Part shown: piece by piece, positions 1 to 8,252 of the stretch | Layout: each line of letters begins with the position of its first letter | Position numbering within the stretch: the first letter of the stretch is position 1 | Origin: Nitratidesulfovibrio sp. | GTDB taxonomy: Bacteria > Desulfobacterota > Desulfovibrionia > Desulfovibrionales > Desulfovibrionaceae | Assembly: GCF_040373385.1 (NCBI RefSeq) | Contig: NZ_JBDXXH010000002.1 | Location: 124,001 to 188,000, forward strand | DNA length: 64,000 nucleotides | Direction of reading: 5' to 3' | Program-made: the position numbers and the translations under genes | Notes under the pieces: model-generated | What the model saw: the letters and a program-made list of their open reading frames with translations, nothing else | Database searches by the model: none | Told to the model about the DNA's origin: nothing

Positions 1-340
1 CCTCGGTGTCGCGGACCCCGGGCGGGGCCATGTCCAGCATGGCCCGATGCAGGCGGTTGAGCAGGTCTTCGGTGCCTGCATCGGCGGGCAGGCCCATGCG
101 TTCGGCCTCCAGGCGCAGCAGTTCGGGGGTGAAATCCCCGCCCGGTCCGCACAGGGGAACGCCGCCGGAAAACAGTGCGGCGGGTTCGGCCTCCGCCGTT
201 GCCGTGGAGGGTGTTTCCCCAGCGTTTCCGGCATCCGGGGGGCAAGGGGGCGACGGGCGAAGGCCCGCCGCACTGCCCGCAAGGTCGGCCCCCAGCGAGA
301 AGAGCCCCCGCAGGAATCGTGCACGGGTGGTGGCGGTCAT
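1..340 (-). CDS. Partial unknown protein, N-terminal 113 residues
   Basis: Only the first 113 codons are inside the window; the frame is open to the left edge. The ATG (338-340, read on minus) overlaps the TGA of the GntR regulator gene as ATGA, so the two are translationally coupled and belong to one operon. The N-terminus (TTRARFLRGLFSLG) has a basic stretch before a short hydrophobic run, recalling the start of some Tat-exported or NapF-like ferredoxin proteins, but no RR-F-L-K core is present and no domain is recognisable in the visible part. Residues after about 25 are Pro/Ala-rich and low in complexity. I do not recognise the gene and assign no function. Confidence 0.7.
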   Translation of the reverse strand, partial: MTATTRARFLRGLFSLGADLAGSAAGLRPSPPCPPDAGNAGETPSTATAEAEPAALFSGGVPLCGPGGDFTPELLRLEAERMGLPADAGTEDLLNRLHRAMLDMAPPGVRDTE

Positions 341-1056
341 GCGTCCATCCCCCGCTGTTCCAGTTGTGCGCGGAGATACGGAGTGCATTCGGTGCCCGCG
401 TATTTTTCCATGCAGCGGCACATGCGCAGCAGGCGTTCTTCCATGCGCAGCCGGGCATCTTCCGGGTCGTGCCGTTTCAGCGCTTGCAGCACCTTGACGA
501 GGTCGGCGAAGAACTGGTCGCGCTCGTAGTCTTCCATGGTGAACAGCAGTTCGATGGCCGAGGCGCCCACCGGGCATAGTTGTTCCACTGTGGCCACCAG
601 CGCGGGATTGCCCGTGGATTCGGCCAGGGTGTGCATGAAGGCTGCGGTCTGCTCGCGCGCAAGACCGGGATTGCCGCCAAGGATGGCGCGGCTGAGGGAG
701 GTCATGGTTTCTTCAAGGCGGGAAAGGCCGGAGGGGGAAACGGTAACGGCGCACAAGGCCGCCAGCGGGGGCAGGATGATGTAGGCGGCTTCCAGCCGGG
801 CCATGCCGGCCTGGGGGCCGGGGGCATCGACGTAGCCGCCGCGTTCGCGGCGGGAACGCAGGTAGCAGCCGCTGCCCCGGCGCACCTCGACCATGCCGCG
901 CGTCTGCAATACGCGCAGTGCCCCGCGCACCGTGGGGCGGCTGGTGCCCAGCATGCCCGCCAACTGGCGTTCCGGGGGCAGCCTGCCGCCCACTTCCCAT
1001 TCGCCGCAACGTATCCTGCCCAGCAGGTCCGTGAGAATGGCGGATTCCTTTTCCAT
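337..1056 (-). CDS. GntR/FadR-family transcriptional regulator
   Basis: A 239-residue one-component repressor. Residues about 1-68 form a GntR winged helix (LPPERQLAGMLGTSRPTVRGALRVL at about 27-50, followed by the GSG wing turn). Residues about 90-230 are all-helical, as in the FCD effector domain of the FadR subfamily, which usually senses a small organic acid such as lactate, pyruvate or glycolate. The start at 1056 is preferred over the longer frame because GGAGG lies 5 nt upstream and the winged helix begins directly after it. The gene leads an operon whose second gene runs off the left edge. Two FadR-type operator sequences lie upstream, suggesting autoregulation. The effector cannot be told from sequence. 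Confidence 0.85.
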   Translation of the reverse strand: MEKESAILTDLLGRIRCGEWEVGGRLPPERQLAGMLGTSRPTVRGALRVLQTRGMVEVRRGSGCYLRSRRERGGYVDAPGPQAGMARLEAAYIILPPLAALCAVTVSPSGLSRLEETMTSLSRAILGGNPGLAREQTAAFMHTLAESTGNPALVATVEQLCPVGASAIELLFTMEDYERDQFFADLVKVLQALKRHDPEDARLRMEERLLRMCRCMEKYAGTECTPYLRAQLEQRGMDA

Positions 1057-1148
1057 GCACGCCTCCGTGGGGCGGGGCGCCGGGCGCCGCCTGCGGGTGT
1101 TGCCGGAAGGGGGACAGGGGATCATGCATTGACCAGTACTGCTGCCCC

Positions 1149-1266
1149 ATTGGTATGACCGATAGTGATGTCTGTGAGTACTTGCAAGCAATGTTCGGAC
1201 AGAAAATCATACGCGCCGCAACGCACGGGTTTTCATGTGCTTTTTTATGCAAGATTGGTAAGACCA
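1149..1266. promoter_or_regulatory. Two FadR/GntR-type operators upstream of the regulator gene
   Basis: TGGTATGACCG (1151-1161, inside the near-palindrome ATTGGT-N3-ACCGAT) and the exact palindrome TGGT-AAG-ACCA (1256-1266) match the TGGT-N3-ACCA core typical of FadR-subfamily GntR proteins. Their starts are 105 bp apart, about ten helical turns. They lie 90-210 bp upstream of the GntR gene, so autoregulation is the simplest reading. No other gene starts in 1057-1393. Confidence 0.55.
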
Positions 1267-1332
1267 CTTGGGCGGCACATGAACGGCGCAGCCCGGTGCG
1301 CGCCATGGATCAGGTCGGCATCGCGGCCAACG

Positions 1333-1364
1333 CAAAACGCCCGCCGGGTGTGACCGACGGGCGC
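1333..1364 (-). terminator. Rho-independent terminator of the PAS/GAF protein gene
   Basis: On the minus strand a 9-bp stem with one mismatch (GCCCGTCGG / CCGGCGGGC, 6-nt loop) is followed by GTTTTGCG. It lies about 30 bp beyond the stop codon of the gene at 1394-2731. Confidence 0.55.
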
Positions 1365-1393
1365 TGTGCATGCGGGAGGCGGGGCGAGTTGCC

Positions 1394-2731
1394 TCAGGAT
1401 TCCTGGTGGCGCAGGCGAGACCGCCAGGCCTGAATGGCCTTGTCGAACGGATCGAACAGGATGGAGTATTCCGGCAGGCCCGTGGTGGGGAACGCCGCCG
1501 GACGCCGCGAACACAGGATGAGCACCGCGCGCAGCACGCCGCGCCGGTAGAAGGGCTTGGCGAAGTACGAGCGGATGCCGCGCGGGATGAACAGCGCCCA
1601 GTCGATGGCCTTGATGCTGTCCAGGGTGTCGTCCACGATGAGCGAGTCCAGCTTGTAGCTCACGATGTCCTGCGCGATGGTGCCGTCGAAGGGGAACATT
1701 TCGCCCTGCGGCATGCCGGTGAACGGCTCGCCGGTCCAGTGCACGTATACCTTGTTGCGGCGCTGGTGGATGTCCGAGAACAGCAGCCCGTCACAGTGGT
1801 AGCTGGGCAGGCGGAAGGCGTGCAGGGCCGCGAGGATGTCGGCGATGTCCGTCAGCGGTTCCAGACGGGCGTGCAGTTCCTGTTGCAGCCGCGCGAACTC
1901 CCGATCCGGCGGCGGCGTGGTGCGCGCTTCCCCATCCTCGTCGCCGGAGGGCGAGCGCAGGTCGGTCAGCGAGACGCGCAGCAGCCTGCGCCCCTTCAGG
2001 GTCAGCAGGCGCACGGCGGTGCGGGCCGCAAAGGTGGCATGGCTGCGCCGGACGTATTCCAGCTTGCCCTCCCACTTGCGTGCGAACACGATTTCCTCGA
2101 ACAGGCGGTGTACCCGGTTGGTCATGCCGGGGTGGTGCAGCATGCCGAAGTCGAGCTGGGCCATGCCGTTGCCCGGATACATGAAGGCCGAGGCGGCGGC
2201 GGAGTTCAGCGAAAGCACCTGGCGGGTATCGAAGTCCACGATGAGGGTGGGATTTTCGGCCAGGTCGATCAGCATCTGCTGCTCGGCGTCCTTTTCAAGG
2301 ATGCCGCGTATGCCCTCTGCCCGGTCGGAAACATCCATCAGGTAACCCATGTAGTAGCGCGGATCGCGCGGGCTGGACCACCCGGCCGCCTTCAGCCAGC
2401 ACAGTTGTTCCTCTTCCGGGTCTGGCGAGCACACCCGCACGATGGTTTCCGCCCCGTCGCCCCGCTTCATGGCCTCCATGAAGGCCTCGATGAAGTGCAG
2501 GTCTTCGGGCAGCACCACCTTGCGCCGAAAGTCCGGGCTCTTCATGAACAGGCCGGACCTGTCCTCGAGCACGGGCAGCTTGCGCGCGTTCAGGAATTCG
2601 ATGCGCGACCTGGCGATTTCGATGCGCCACAGCAGCGCGGGAAAGGTGAGCAGGTAGTCGCTCATCTCGTCCCGCGAAATTTCGCGAGTGGCCACCACGT
2701 CCTGGGTTTCGATGCGGTCGATGTAGATCAT
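1394..2731 (-). CDS. PAS-type sensory protein with GAF-like C-terminus, no output domain
   Basis: A 445-residue soluble protein. Residues about 20-140 and 145-270 look like two successive PAS folds: the second begins LIDLAENPTLIVDFDTRQVLSLNSAA, a typical PAS opening, and the segment before it (YYMGYLMDVSDRAEGIRGIL) reads like a PAC motif plus connecting helix. Residues about 290-435 resemble a GAF or other cofactor pocket (QDIVSYKLDSLIVDDT, RGIRSYFAKPFYRRGVLRAVLILCS). There is no kinase, GGDEF, EAL or DNA-binding domain, so it would have to act through a partner. It is divergent from nifV, with 388 bp between. No role in nitrogen fixation is shown. Confidence 0.6.
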   Translation of the reverse strand: MIYIDRIETQDVVATREISRDEMSDYLLTFPALLWRIEIARSRIEFLNARKLPVLEDRSGLFMKSPDFRRKVVLPEDLHFIEAFMEAMKRGDGAETIVRVCSPDPEEEQLCWLKAAGWSSPRDPRYYMGYLMDVSDRAEGIRGILEKDAEQQMLIDLAENPTLIVDFDTRQVLSLNSAAASAFMYPGNGMAQLDFGMLHHPGMTNRVHRLFEEIVFARKWEGKLEYVRRSHATFAARTAVRLLTLKGRRLLRVSLTDLRSPSGDEDGEARTTPPPDREFARLQQELHARLEPLTDIADILAALHAFRLPSYHCDGLLFSDIHQRRNKVYVHWTGEPFTGMPQGEMFPFDGTIAQDIVSYKLDSLIVDDTLDSIKAIDWALFIPRGIRSYFAKPFYRRGVLRAVLILCSRRPAAFPTTGLPEYSILFDPFDKAIQAWRSRLRHQES

Positions 2732-2884
2732 CAGTCCTGCTCTTGCTGCTGGCGACTCATTGCGTGAACCCCGTCCGTGGTGATGACCTTACAATACCGG
2801 AGGAACGGCGGAAAGTATTCACTTACTCCGTCTGGTGCGCGGGCGGAAGGGAAGACTGGTTGGGCTGTGAGGCTGGGCAGGCAG

Positions 2885-2930
2885 AGTGTACCGAAAGGTA
2901 CCATTCCGCGCCCAAAGTGTACGGAACGAC
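2885..2930. promoter_or_regulatory. Putative AnfA/VnfA-type upstream activator sites for nifV
   Basis: GTAC-CGAAAG-GTAC at 2888-2901 fits GTAC-N6-GTAC exactly. A second, half-conserved copy (AGTGTACGGAACGACC, 2916-2931) starts 31 bp after the first copy's AGTGTAC, about three helical turns. The exact site is 172 bp upstream of the -24 element at 3073, a normal enhancer distance for a sigma54 activator. The same motif lies 175 bp upstream of the anfH -24 element. GTAC-N6-GTAC is, as I recall, the VnfA target in Azotobacter vinelandii. Confidence 0.65.
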
Positions 2931-3072
2931 CATCTTCGGCACGCCGGGTGGGGGCATGCCGAGGGGGAGCAGGGAGGGCGCCGACCGTCCTTTCGCCCCA
3001 ACGTGGCGCCGTTACTGGCGTGGCGGGTGTGGCGCGCCCAAGCGCCAGAACCGCAACTGGCCGCACCACTGC

Positions 3073-3088
3073 TGGCACATGCTTTGCT
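3073..3088 (+). promoter_or_regulatory. Sigma54 (-24/-12) promoter of nifV
   Basis: TGGCAC-ATGCT-TTGCT is an exact match to the sigma54 consensus TGGCAC-N5-TTGCW, with 10 nt between the invariant GG and GC. It sits 32 bp before the nifV start codon. The rest of 2732-3119 has no gene and otherwise holds only the activator sites described separately. Confidence 0.85.
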
Positions 3089-3119
3089 GTTATGCCTCCG
3101 CAAGCATAAAGGAGGCGGC

Positions 3120-4415
3120 ATGCGCGCAGCCAGCGTGTCATCCCCCGGAGGCAACCCGGAGGCAACAGAGACCCGTCAGGTCATCATCAACGACACCACC
3201 CTGCGCGACGGCGAGCAGACGGCGGGCGTGGCCTTTACGCTTGAAGAGCGCCTGGCCGTGGCTCGCGCGCTGGACGCCGCCGGAGTGCCGGAAATGGAAG
3301 TGGGCATTCCGGCCATGGGCCCGCGCGAGGTGGACGAGATCCGCGCCATCGCGGGTCTTGGTCTTGTGGCCCGGCCCATCGTGTGGTGCCGCATGCACGA
3401 GGCCGATCTGGCCGCCGCGCGCGCCACGGGCGTTGCCACGGTGAACCTGTCCATTCCCGTTTCCGACCAGCAGATTACCCGCAAGATCGGGCGCGACAGG
3501 GCCTGGGTGCTGCGGCGCATCGAGTCCATGACCTGCGCCGCGCTGGACTTGGGCTTTGACGTGTGCATCGGCGGCGAGGACAGCAGCCGGGCCGACGCGG
3601 ACTTTCTGGCCCTGGTGCTGGAAGTGGCGGAACGCTGCGGGGCGCGCCGCTTCCGCTTTGCGGACACCATGGGCGTGCTGGACCCCTTTGCCACCCATGC
3701 GCTGTTTCTGGCCATGCGCGCCCGCAGCAACCTGGAACTGGAAATCCACGCCCACGACGACCTCGGGCTTGCCACGGCCAACACCCTTGCCGCCGTGCGC
3801 GGCGGGGCCACCCACGCCAACACCACGGTCAACGGCCTTGGCGAACGGGCGGGCAACGCCCCTCTGGAAGAGGTGGTCATGGCCCTGCACCTGCTGCACG
3901 GACAGCCCACCGGGGTGCGGCCTGCGCTGCTGCCGGGGGTGTCCGCGCTGGTGGCCGCCGCATCGGGCCGCCCGGTGCCGCCGGGCAAGTCCATTGTGGG
4001 TGAGAACGTGTTCACCCATGAATCGGGCATCCACGTCAGCGGCCTGTTGCGCGACCCGTCCAACTACCAGCATATCGACCCACGCGAACTGGGGCGCGAC
4101 CACCGCCTGGTGCTGGGCAAGCACTCCGGCGCGGCGGCGGTGCGCTGGGCTTACGGGCGGCTGGGTATCCGGCTGGACGAGGAGGGCGCGCGGGCCGTGC
4201 TGCCCCTGCTGCGCGACCATGCCGCGCGCACCAAGCGCCCGCCGGAACAGGCCGACCTGTTGCGTTTTCTGGATGCGGCGCGATGTGGCGAAACACCGGA
4301 GAATGCCGGTGACGCGGCGTCCCGCACCCCGCGCGGCGTGCGGCCCGGCACGGGTTGCGGCAGCATCCTCGCCGCATCCCGCCCTGCCTGCACATCGGAA
4401 TGTTTGCCGGAATGA
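3120..4415 (+). CDS. nifV: Homocitrate synthase
   Basis: NifV condenses acetyl-CoA and 2-oxoglutarate to homocitrate, the organic ligand of the nitrogenase active-site cofactor. The 431-residue product shows the LeuA/NifV signature near the N-terminus (NDTTLRDGEQTAGVAFT, about 24-40), a TIM-barrel metal site (HAHDDLG, about 210-216), the NTTVNGLGERAGNAPLEE segment and the GENVFTHESGIH motif (about 295-306). The start at 3120 is chosen over the longer frame because AAGGAGG precedes it by 4 nt and a sigma54 promoter lies just upstream. The product is about 50 residues longer than usual owing to a Cys/Arg/Pro-rich tail after residue 375 of no known role. Membership of the LeuA family alone would be ambiguous; the sigma54 promoter and nitrogenase neighbours favour NifV. 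Confidence 0.9.
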   Translation: MRAASVSSPGGNPEATETRQVIINDTTLRDGEQTAGVAFTLEERLAVARALDAAGVPEMEVGIPAMGPREVDEIRAIAGLGLVARPIVWCRMHEADLAAARATGVATVNLSIPVSDQQITRKIGRDRAWVLRRIESMTCAALDLGFDVCIGGEDSSRADADFLALVLEVAERCGARRFRFADTMGVLDPFATHALFLAMRARSNLELEIHAHDDLGLATANTLAAVRGGATHANTTVNGLGERAGNAPLEEVVMALHLLHGQPTGVRPALLPGVSALVAAASGRPVPPGKSIVGENVFTHESGIHVSGLLRDPSNYQHIDPRELGRDHRLVLGKHSGAAAVRWAYGRLGIRLDEEGARAVLPLLRDHAARTKRPPEQADLLRFLDAARCGETPENAGDAASRTPRGVRPGTGCGSILAASRPACTSECLPE

Positions 4416-4635
4416 CGGAGGTGCCCGTGCGGCCATCCCTGCTCGAAAAGCCCCATGCTGGCGTGACGGTATGTTCCGGTCCGGCGCGGGGTCACGCGAC
4501 CGTCGGCGGCGGTGTGTCCCGCGATGTCCCCGGCGCGGCTGGCGACGATGCTTGCGGCAGAGCCTTCGGCCCCGCCGGGGCGGCGGACATTCCGTATCCT
4601 TCCCTTGTCCCATCAATTTCCACGCTGGTGGGGCC

Positions 4636-6234
4636 ATGACCTGCGAAAAGAAACATAGTGAAGAGGCACGCACCTGCGGCGGCGGGGTGTGCCGGGGCGG
4701 CATAGTGCCGCTGCTGCACGAGATAGGGCGCATGCTGTCCGGGCCGGAGGACTTCTGCGCCGCACTGGACCGCATCCTTTGCTACATGCACGCCGAAATG
4801 GGTGTGCGGCGCGGCATGATCAGCCTGCACCACCGCGAATCGGGGCGCATTTTCGTGCATCGCAGCATCGGCCTGACGCCGGAGGAACAGGAGCGCGGCG
4901 TGTACCATCTGGGCGAGGGCATCACCGGACGGGTGGTGGAGACGGCGCAGCCCATCATCGTGCCCCGCATCGGGGACGAACCCGCCTTCCTCAACCGTAC
5001 CCGCAGCCTTTCCGACGGCGCGGACCTGGAACTTTCGTTCATGTGCGTGCCCATCCTGCGCGGCAGCAAGGTGCTGGGCACCATCAGCGCCGAACGGCTC
5101 TACGAGGACCGGCGCTTTCTGGACCGCCACGTGGACGTGCTGATGGTGATGTCGCACATGCTCGCCCACGCCGTGGAACTGTACCTGGTCGAAAAGGTGG
5201 ACCTGGCCCGCTGGGAACACCGTACCCGCCTGCTGGTGGACCGGCTGAAGGAATGCTTTCACCCCGCCAGCATCATCGGCGCATCCGCCCCCATGCGCGA
5301 GGTGTACGCGCTGATGCGCAAGGTGGCCCAGACCCGCACCACCGTGCTGCTGCTGGGCGAAAGCGGCGTGGGCAAGGAGATGATCGCCAACGCCCTGCAC
5401 TACGATGGCCCCAATCCAGAAGGCCCGCTGGTGAAGTTCAACTGCGCGGCATTGCCGGAAAACCTGGTGGAAAGCGAACTGTTCGGCCACGAGAAGGGCG
5501 CGTTCACCGGCGCGGTGCAGACCCGCAAGGGCCGCTTCGAGGATGCCGACGGCGGCACCATCTTTCTGGACGAGGTGGGCGAACTTTCCCCGGCCATGCA
5601 GGCCAAGCTGCTGCGGGTGTTGCAGGAACGGCGCTTCGAGAGGGTGGGCGGCAACCAGAGCATTGCCGTGAACATCCGCATCATCGCCGCCACCAACCGC
5701 AACCTTCAGGACATGGTGGCCCAGGGCACCTTCCGCGAGGACCTGTACTACCGGTTCAACGTGTTCCCCATCATGGTGCCGCCGCTGCGCGAGCGCGGCA
5801 GCGACATCGTGACCCTGGCCGAGCACTTCATGTCCCACTACGCCCGCGAGACGGAAAAGAACGTGTTCACCATCGCCACCTCCGCCCTGAACATGCTGGT
5901 GCAGCACGACTGGCCGGGCAACGTGCGCGAACTGGAAAACGTCATCCATCGCGCGGTGATCCTGACCGAGGACGACACCATCCACGCCCATGACCTGCCG
6001 TTGTCGTTGCAGGCGGACATGGTGCCGGACACGGGCGCACCGGGCGGGCTGGAAGCGCGCCTAGCCTGTGTGGAATACGAGATGCTGGTGGAGGCCCTGC
6101 GCGCCCACCGGGGCAACACCACCGAGGCGGCGCGGGCGCTGGGGCTTACCCGGCGCATCATGGGTTTGCGCATGAAGCGCTTCAACCTGACGTATCAGCA
6201 GTTCCGCAGGGGGGAGGGGGCGGCTGAGGGGTAG
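4636..6234 (+). CDS. anfA: Sigma54-dependent activator, AnfA/VnfA/NifA type
   Basis: A 532-residue enhancer-binding protein: a GAF domain (about 30-190), a sigma54-interacting AAA+ domain (about 210-440; Walker A GESGVGKE near 241, sigma54 loop GAFTGA near 288, Walker [10 protein letters not shown]), and a C-terminal Fis-type helix-turn-helix (about 490-520). The N-terminus has Cys3, Cys14 and Cys19; C14-X4-C19 recalls the Cys-rich iron-sulfur motif before the GAF domain of VnfA/AnfA. It lies between nifV and nifB, and the only nitrogenase structural genes visible are iron-only. I therefore favour an AnfA role, with the GTAC-N6-GTAC sites as its target; general NifA is the alternative. The 220 bp between nifV and this gene show no promoter I can recognise. 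Confidence 0.85.
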   Translation: MTCEKKHSEEARTCGGGVCRGGIVPLLHEIGRMLSGPEDFCAALDRILCYMHAEMGVRRGMISLHHRESGRIFVHRSIGLTPEEQERGVYHLGEGITGRVVETAQPIIVPRIGDEPAFLNRTRSLSDGADLELSFMCVPILRGSKVLGTISAERLYEDRRFLDRHVDVLMVMSHMLAHAVELYLVEKVDLARWEHRTRLLVDRLKECFHPASIIGASAPMREVYALMRKVAQTRTTVLLLGESGVGKEMIANALHYDGPNPEGPLVKFNCAALPENLVESELFGHEKGAFTGAVQTRKGRFEDADGGTIFLDEVGELSPAMQAKLLRVLQERRFERVGGNQSIAVNIRIIAATNRNLQDMVAQGTFREDLYYRFNVFPIMVPPLRERGSDIVTLAEHFMSHYARETEKNVFTIATSALNMLVQHDWPGNVRELENVIHRAVILTEDDTIHAHDLPLSLQADMVPDTGAPGGLEARLACVEYEMLVEALRAHRGNTTEAARALGLTRRIMGLRMKRFNLTYQQFRRGEGAAEG

Positions 6235-6328
6235 CCCCGCAGCCGGAACCAACCGGTGGCGCCTGAGTGTCCTTGCCTTTTCCGTTGTTCACCCCAACCG
6301 TCCACCGCACCGTGAGAAAGGAGCCGCC

Positions 6329-7846
6329 ATGAACGCCGCCGAACCTGCCGCTACCGCGCGTGACGCCTCGAAGCATCCCTGCTTCAACAAGGCTGCGTCC
6401 GGCACCTGCGGCCGTGTACACCTGCCGGTGGCCCCCGGCTGCAACATCCAGTGCAACTACTGCGACCGGCAGTACGATTGCGCCAACGAATCGCGCCCCG
6501 GTGTGACCAGCGCGGTGCTGAAGCCCCGCCAGGCCCTGGAATACATGCACCGGGTGCTGGAGGCGGAACCGCGCATTACCGTGGCGGGCATTGCCGGGCC
6601 GGGCGACCCCATGGCCAACCCGGAAGCCACGCTGGAAACCATGCGCTTGCTGCGCGAAGCATACCCGCACCTGCTGTTCTGCCTGTCGTCCAACGGCCTG
6701 GCCATGCCCGCCCATCTGGACGACCTGGCGGCCTTCGGCGTGACCCATGCCACGGTCACCTGCAACGCGGCGGACCCGGCCATCGGCGCATCCATCTATG
6801 CCTGGGTGCGCGACGGTCGGACAACCCTGCGCGGGCAGGACGCGGCGGAACTGCTGCTGCACCGCCAGAAGCAGGCCATTGCCGGGCTGAAGGCGCGTGG
6901 CATTGCGGTGAAGGTGAACACCATCGTCATTCCCGGCGTCAACGACACTCACGTCACCGCCGTGGCCGAAATGGCCCGCGCGCTGGGCGCCGACCTGCAC
7001 AACCTGATGCCCCTGCACCCCAACCCCGGCACCCCGTTTGCCGACGTGGCGGAACCCGCGCCCGCGCTCATGGAAACCCTGCGTCTGGCCGGGGCGGCCC
7101 TGCTGCCCCAAATGACCCACTGTCGCCGCTGCCGGGCCGACGCCGTGGGCCTGCTGTGCGAGGACCGATCCGGCGAACTGGCCCCGGTGCTGGCCGCTTG
7201 CGGCGGCCTGACCCCGGCAGGGCCGGGCAGGGTGGGCGAGCCCGTGCGGAAGAAGCGCTGCGGCGGCGGTGACGGCAGCGGTGGGGGATGCGGCGGAGGC
7301 GGCGGGTGCGGTGGGGGCGGCATGCTGCGGCGCACCACCGGCGCGGCACACCCGGAACCGCAGCGCGCAACCGCCCTGGATGGGGACTCACGGCCCTACG
7401 TGGCCGTGGCCTCGCGCGGTGGGCTGCGGGTAAACCTGCACCTTGGCAAGGCCCAGACCCTGCACATCTGGGAGCCACTGGAAGGCGGCGGCTTCCGGCT
7501 GGTGGAAGAACGCATCCTGCCCGCGCCGGACAGTCCGGGCCGCTGGGAACAACTGGCGTGCGGCCTGCACGACTGCCGCGCCCTGCTGGTGGAGGCCCTG
7601 GGCGATGTGCCGCGCGCGGCGCTGACCTCGCACGGGGTCAATATCGTGGCCTGCTCCGGCATGGTCCTCGACATGCTGCGCGCTGTGTACGGGACGGGCG
7701 CCGCCGGGGTCCGCGTCGGCCCTTCGCACGCTGGCGACCGCCAGGGTGCGGATTGCACCCTGGCGGACGGCAAGGGGACGGGATCCCCATGCCTTGTGGA
7801 ACACCGGGGGGACCGTCCCGGCGAAGGTCTCTGCGAATATCCGTAG
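6329..7846 (+). CDS. nifB: Nitrogenase cofactor biosynthesis protein NifB with NifX-like C-terminal domain
   Basis: NifB is the radical-SAM enzyme that fuses two [4Fe-4S] clusters with a carbide into NifB-co, the precursor of Mo-, V- and Fe-nitrogenase cofactors alike. In this 505-residue protein the radical-SAM cysteines are C38-X3-C42-X2-C45 (GCNIQCNYC), followed by GIAGPGDPMANPEATLETM and a Cys-containing end of the SAM part (HCRRCRADAVGLLCE). A Gly/Cys linker (about 311-331) leads to a NifX/NafY-like cofactor-binding domain (about 355-455) ending in TSHGVNIVACSGMVLDMLRA. A further 50 residues look non-homologous. AAAGGAG precedes the ATG. The end of the NifX-like domain recurs as a diverged fragment at 10989-11110. 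Confidence 0.92.
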   Translation: MNAAEPAATARDASKHPCFNKAASGTCGRVHLPVAPGCNIQCNYCDRQYDCANESRPGVTSAVLKPRQALEYMHRVLEAEPRITVAGIAGPGDPMANPEATLETMRLLREAYPHLLFCLSSNGLAMPAHLDDLAAFGVTHATVTCNAADPAIGASIYAWVRDGRTTLRGQDAAELLLHRQKQAIAGLKARGIAVKVNTIVIPGVNDTHVTAVAEMARALGADLHNLMPLHPNPGTPFADVAEPAPALMETLRLAGAALLPQMTHCRRCRADAVGLLCEDRSGELAPVLAACGGLTPAGPGRVGEPVRKKRCGGGDGSGGGCGGGGGCGGGGMLRRTTGAAHPEPQRATALDGDSRPYVAVASRGGLRVNLHLGKAQTLHIWEPLEGGGFRLVEERILPAPDSPGRWEQLACGLHDCRALLVEALGDVPRAALTSHGVNIVACSGMVLDMLRAVYGTGAAGVRVGPSHAGDRQGADCTLADGKGTGSPCLVEHRGDRPGEGLCEYP

Positions 7847-7891
7847 GCGGCCGATACGCGCCGATCACGCGAAGATTGGCATGATCCGACC

Positions 7892-7926
7892 GGGCGTCCC
7901 GTTTGTGGGGCGCCCTTTTCTTTTTC
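7892..7926 (+). terminator. Rho-independent terminator of nifB
   Basis: GGGCGTCCC / GGGGCGCCC (9-bp stem, one mismatch, 6-nt loop) followed by TTTTCTTTTT, 45 bp after the nifB stop. It closes the nifV-anfA-nifB segment. Confidence 0.9.
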
Positions 7927-8115
7927 ACGGGCAGGCAATGCTTGTACCGTTGCGAGCATGTCCGGTCCGCGTGGACTGCATGCCGCCGGACCTGTCGAAG
8001 GCCACGTCATGACGGGACAATGTTTCATGTTGTCAGGTCTAAGTGCCATTTGTGAATGCGAGCAATCGCTTGCTTGTGGCTATATTGCTGTAGACGAATG
8101 TGAAAAAAATAATAC

Positions 8116-8240
8116 TTGAGAGTAAAAGTGTATTTTCTGTATGGTAAGCACAATGACAAAAAGATGTGCACGCTTCAACAAATAGGCGATATGCGTTCAT
8201 CGGTAGCTCATTGTCGCCAGATAACGTCAGATAACGTCAG
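8116..8240 (+). promoter_or_regulatory. Candidate promoter and 10-bp direct repeat before the chemoreceptor gene
   Basis: The stretch 8040-8215 is clearly AT-richer than its surroundings. TTGAGA (8116-8121), an 18-bp spacer and TATGGT (8140-8145) make a plausible vegetative promoter. Directly before the start codon CAGATAACGT is repeated head to tail (8218-8227, 8228-8237), followed by CAGGGGG, which probably serves as the ribosome-binding site. The remainder of 7927-8252 shows no gene. Confidence 0.4.
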
Positions 8241-8252
8241 GGGGCAATCGTC

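Noticed and set aside
6254..6275. TGGCGC...TTGCC before nifB as a sigma54 promoter
   Set aside because: The GG-to-GC spacing is about 15 nt instead of 10, and the -24 box is imperfect; no GTAC-N6-GTAC site accompanies it.
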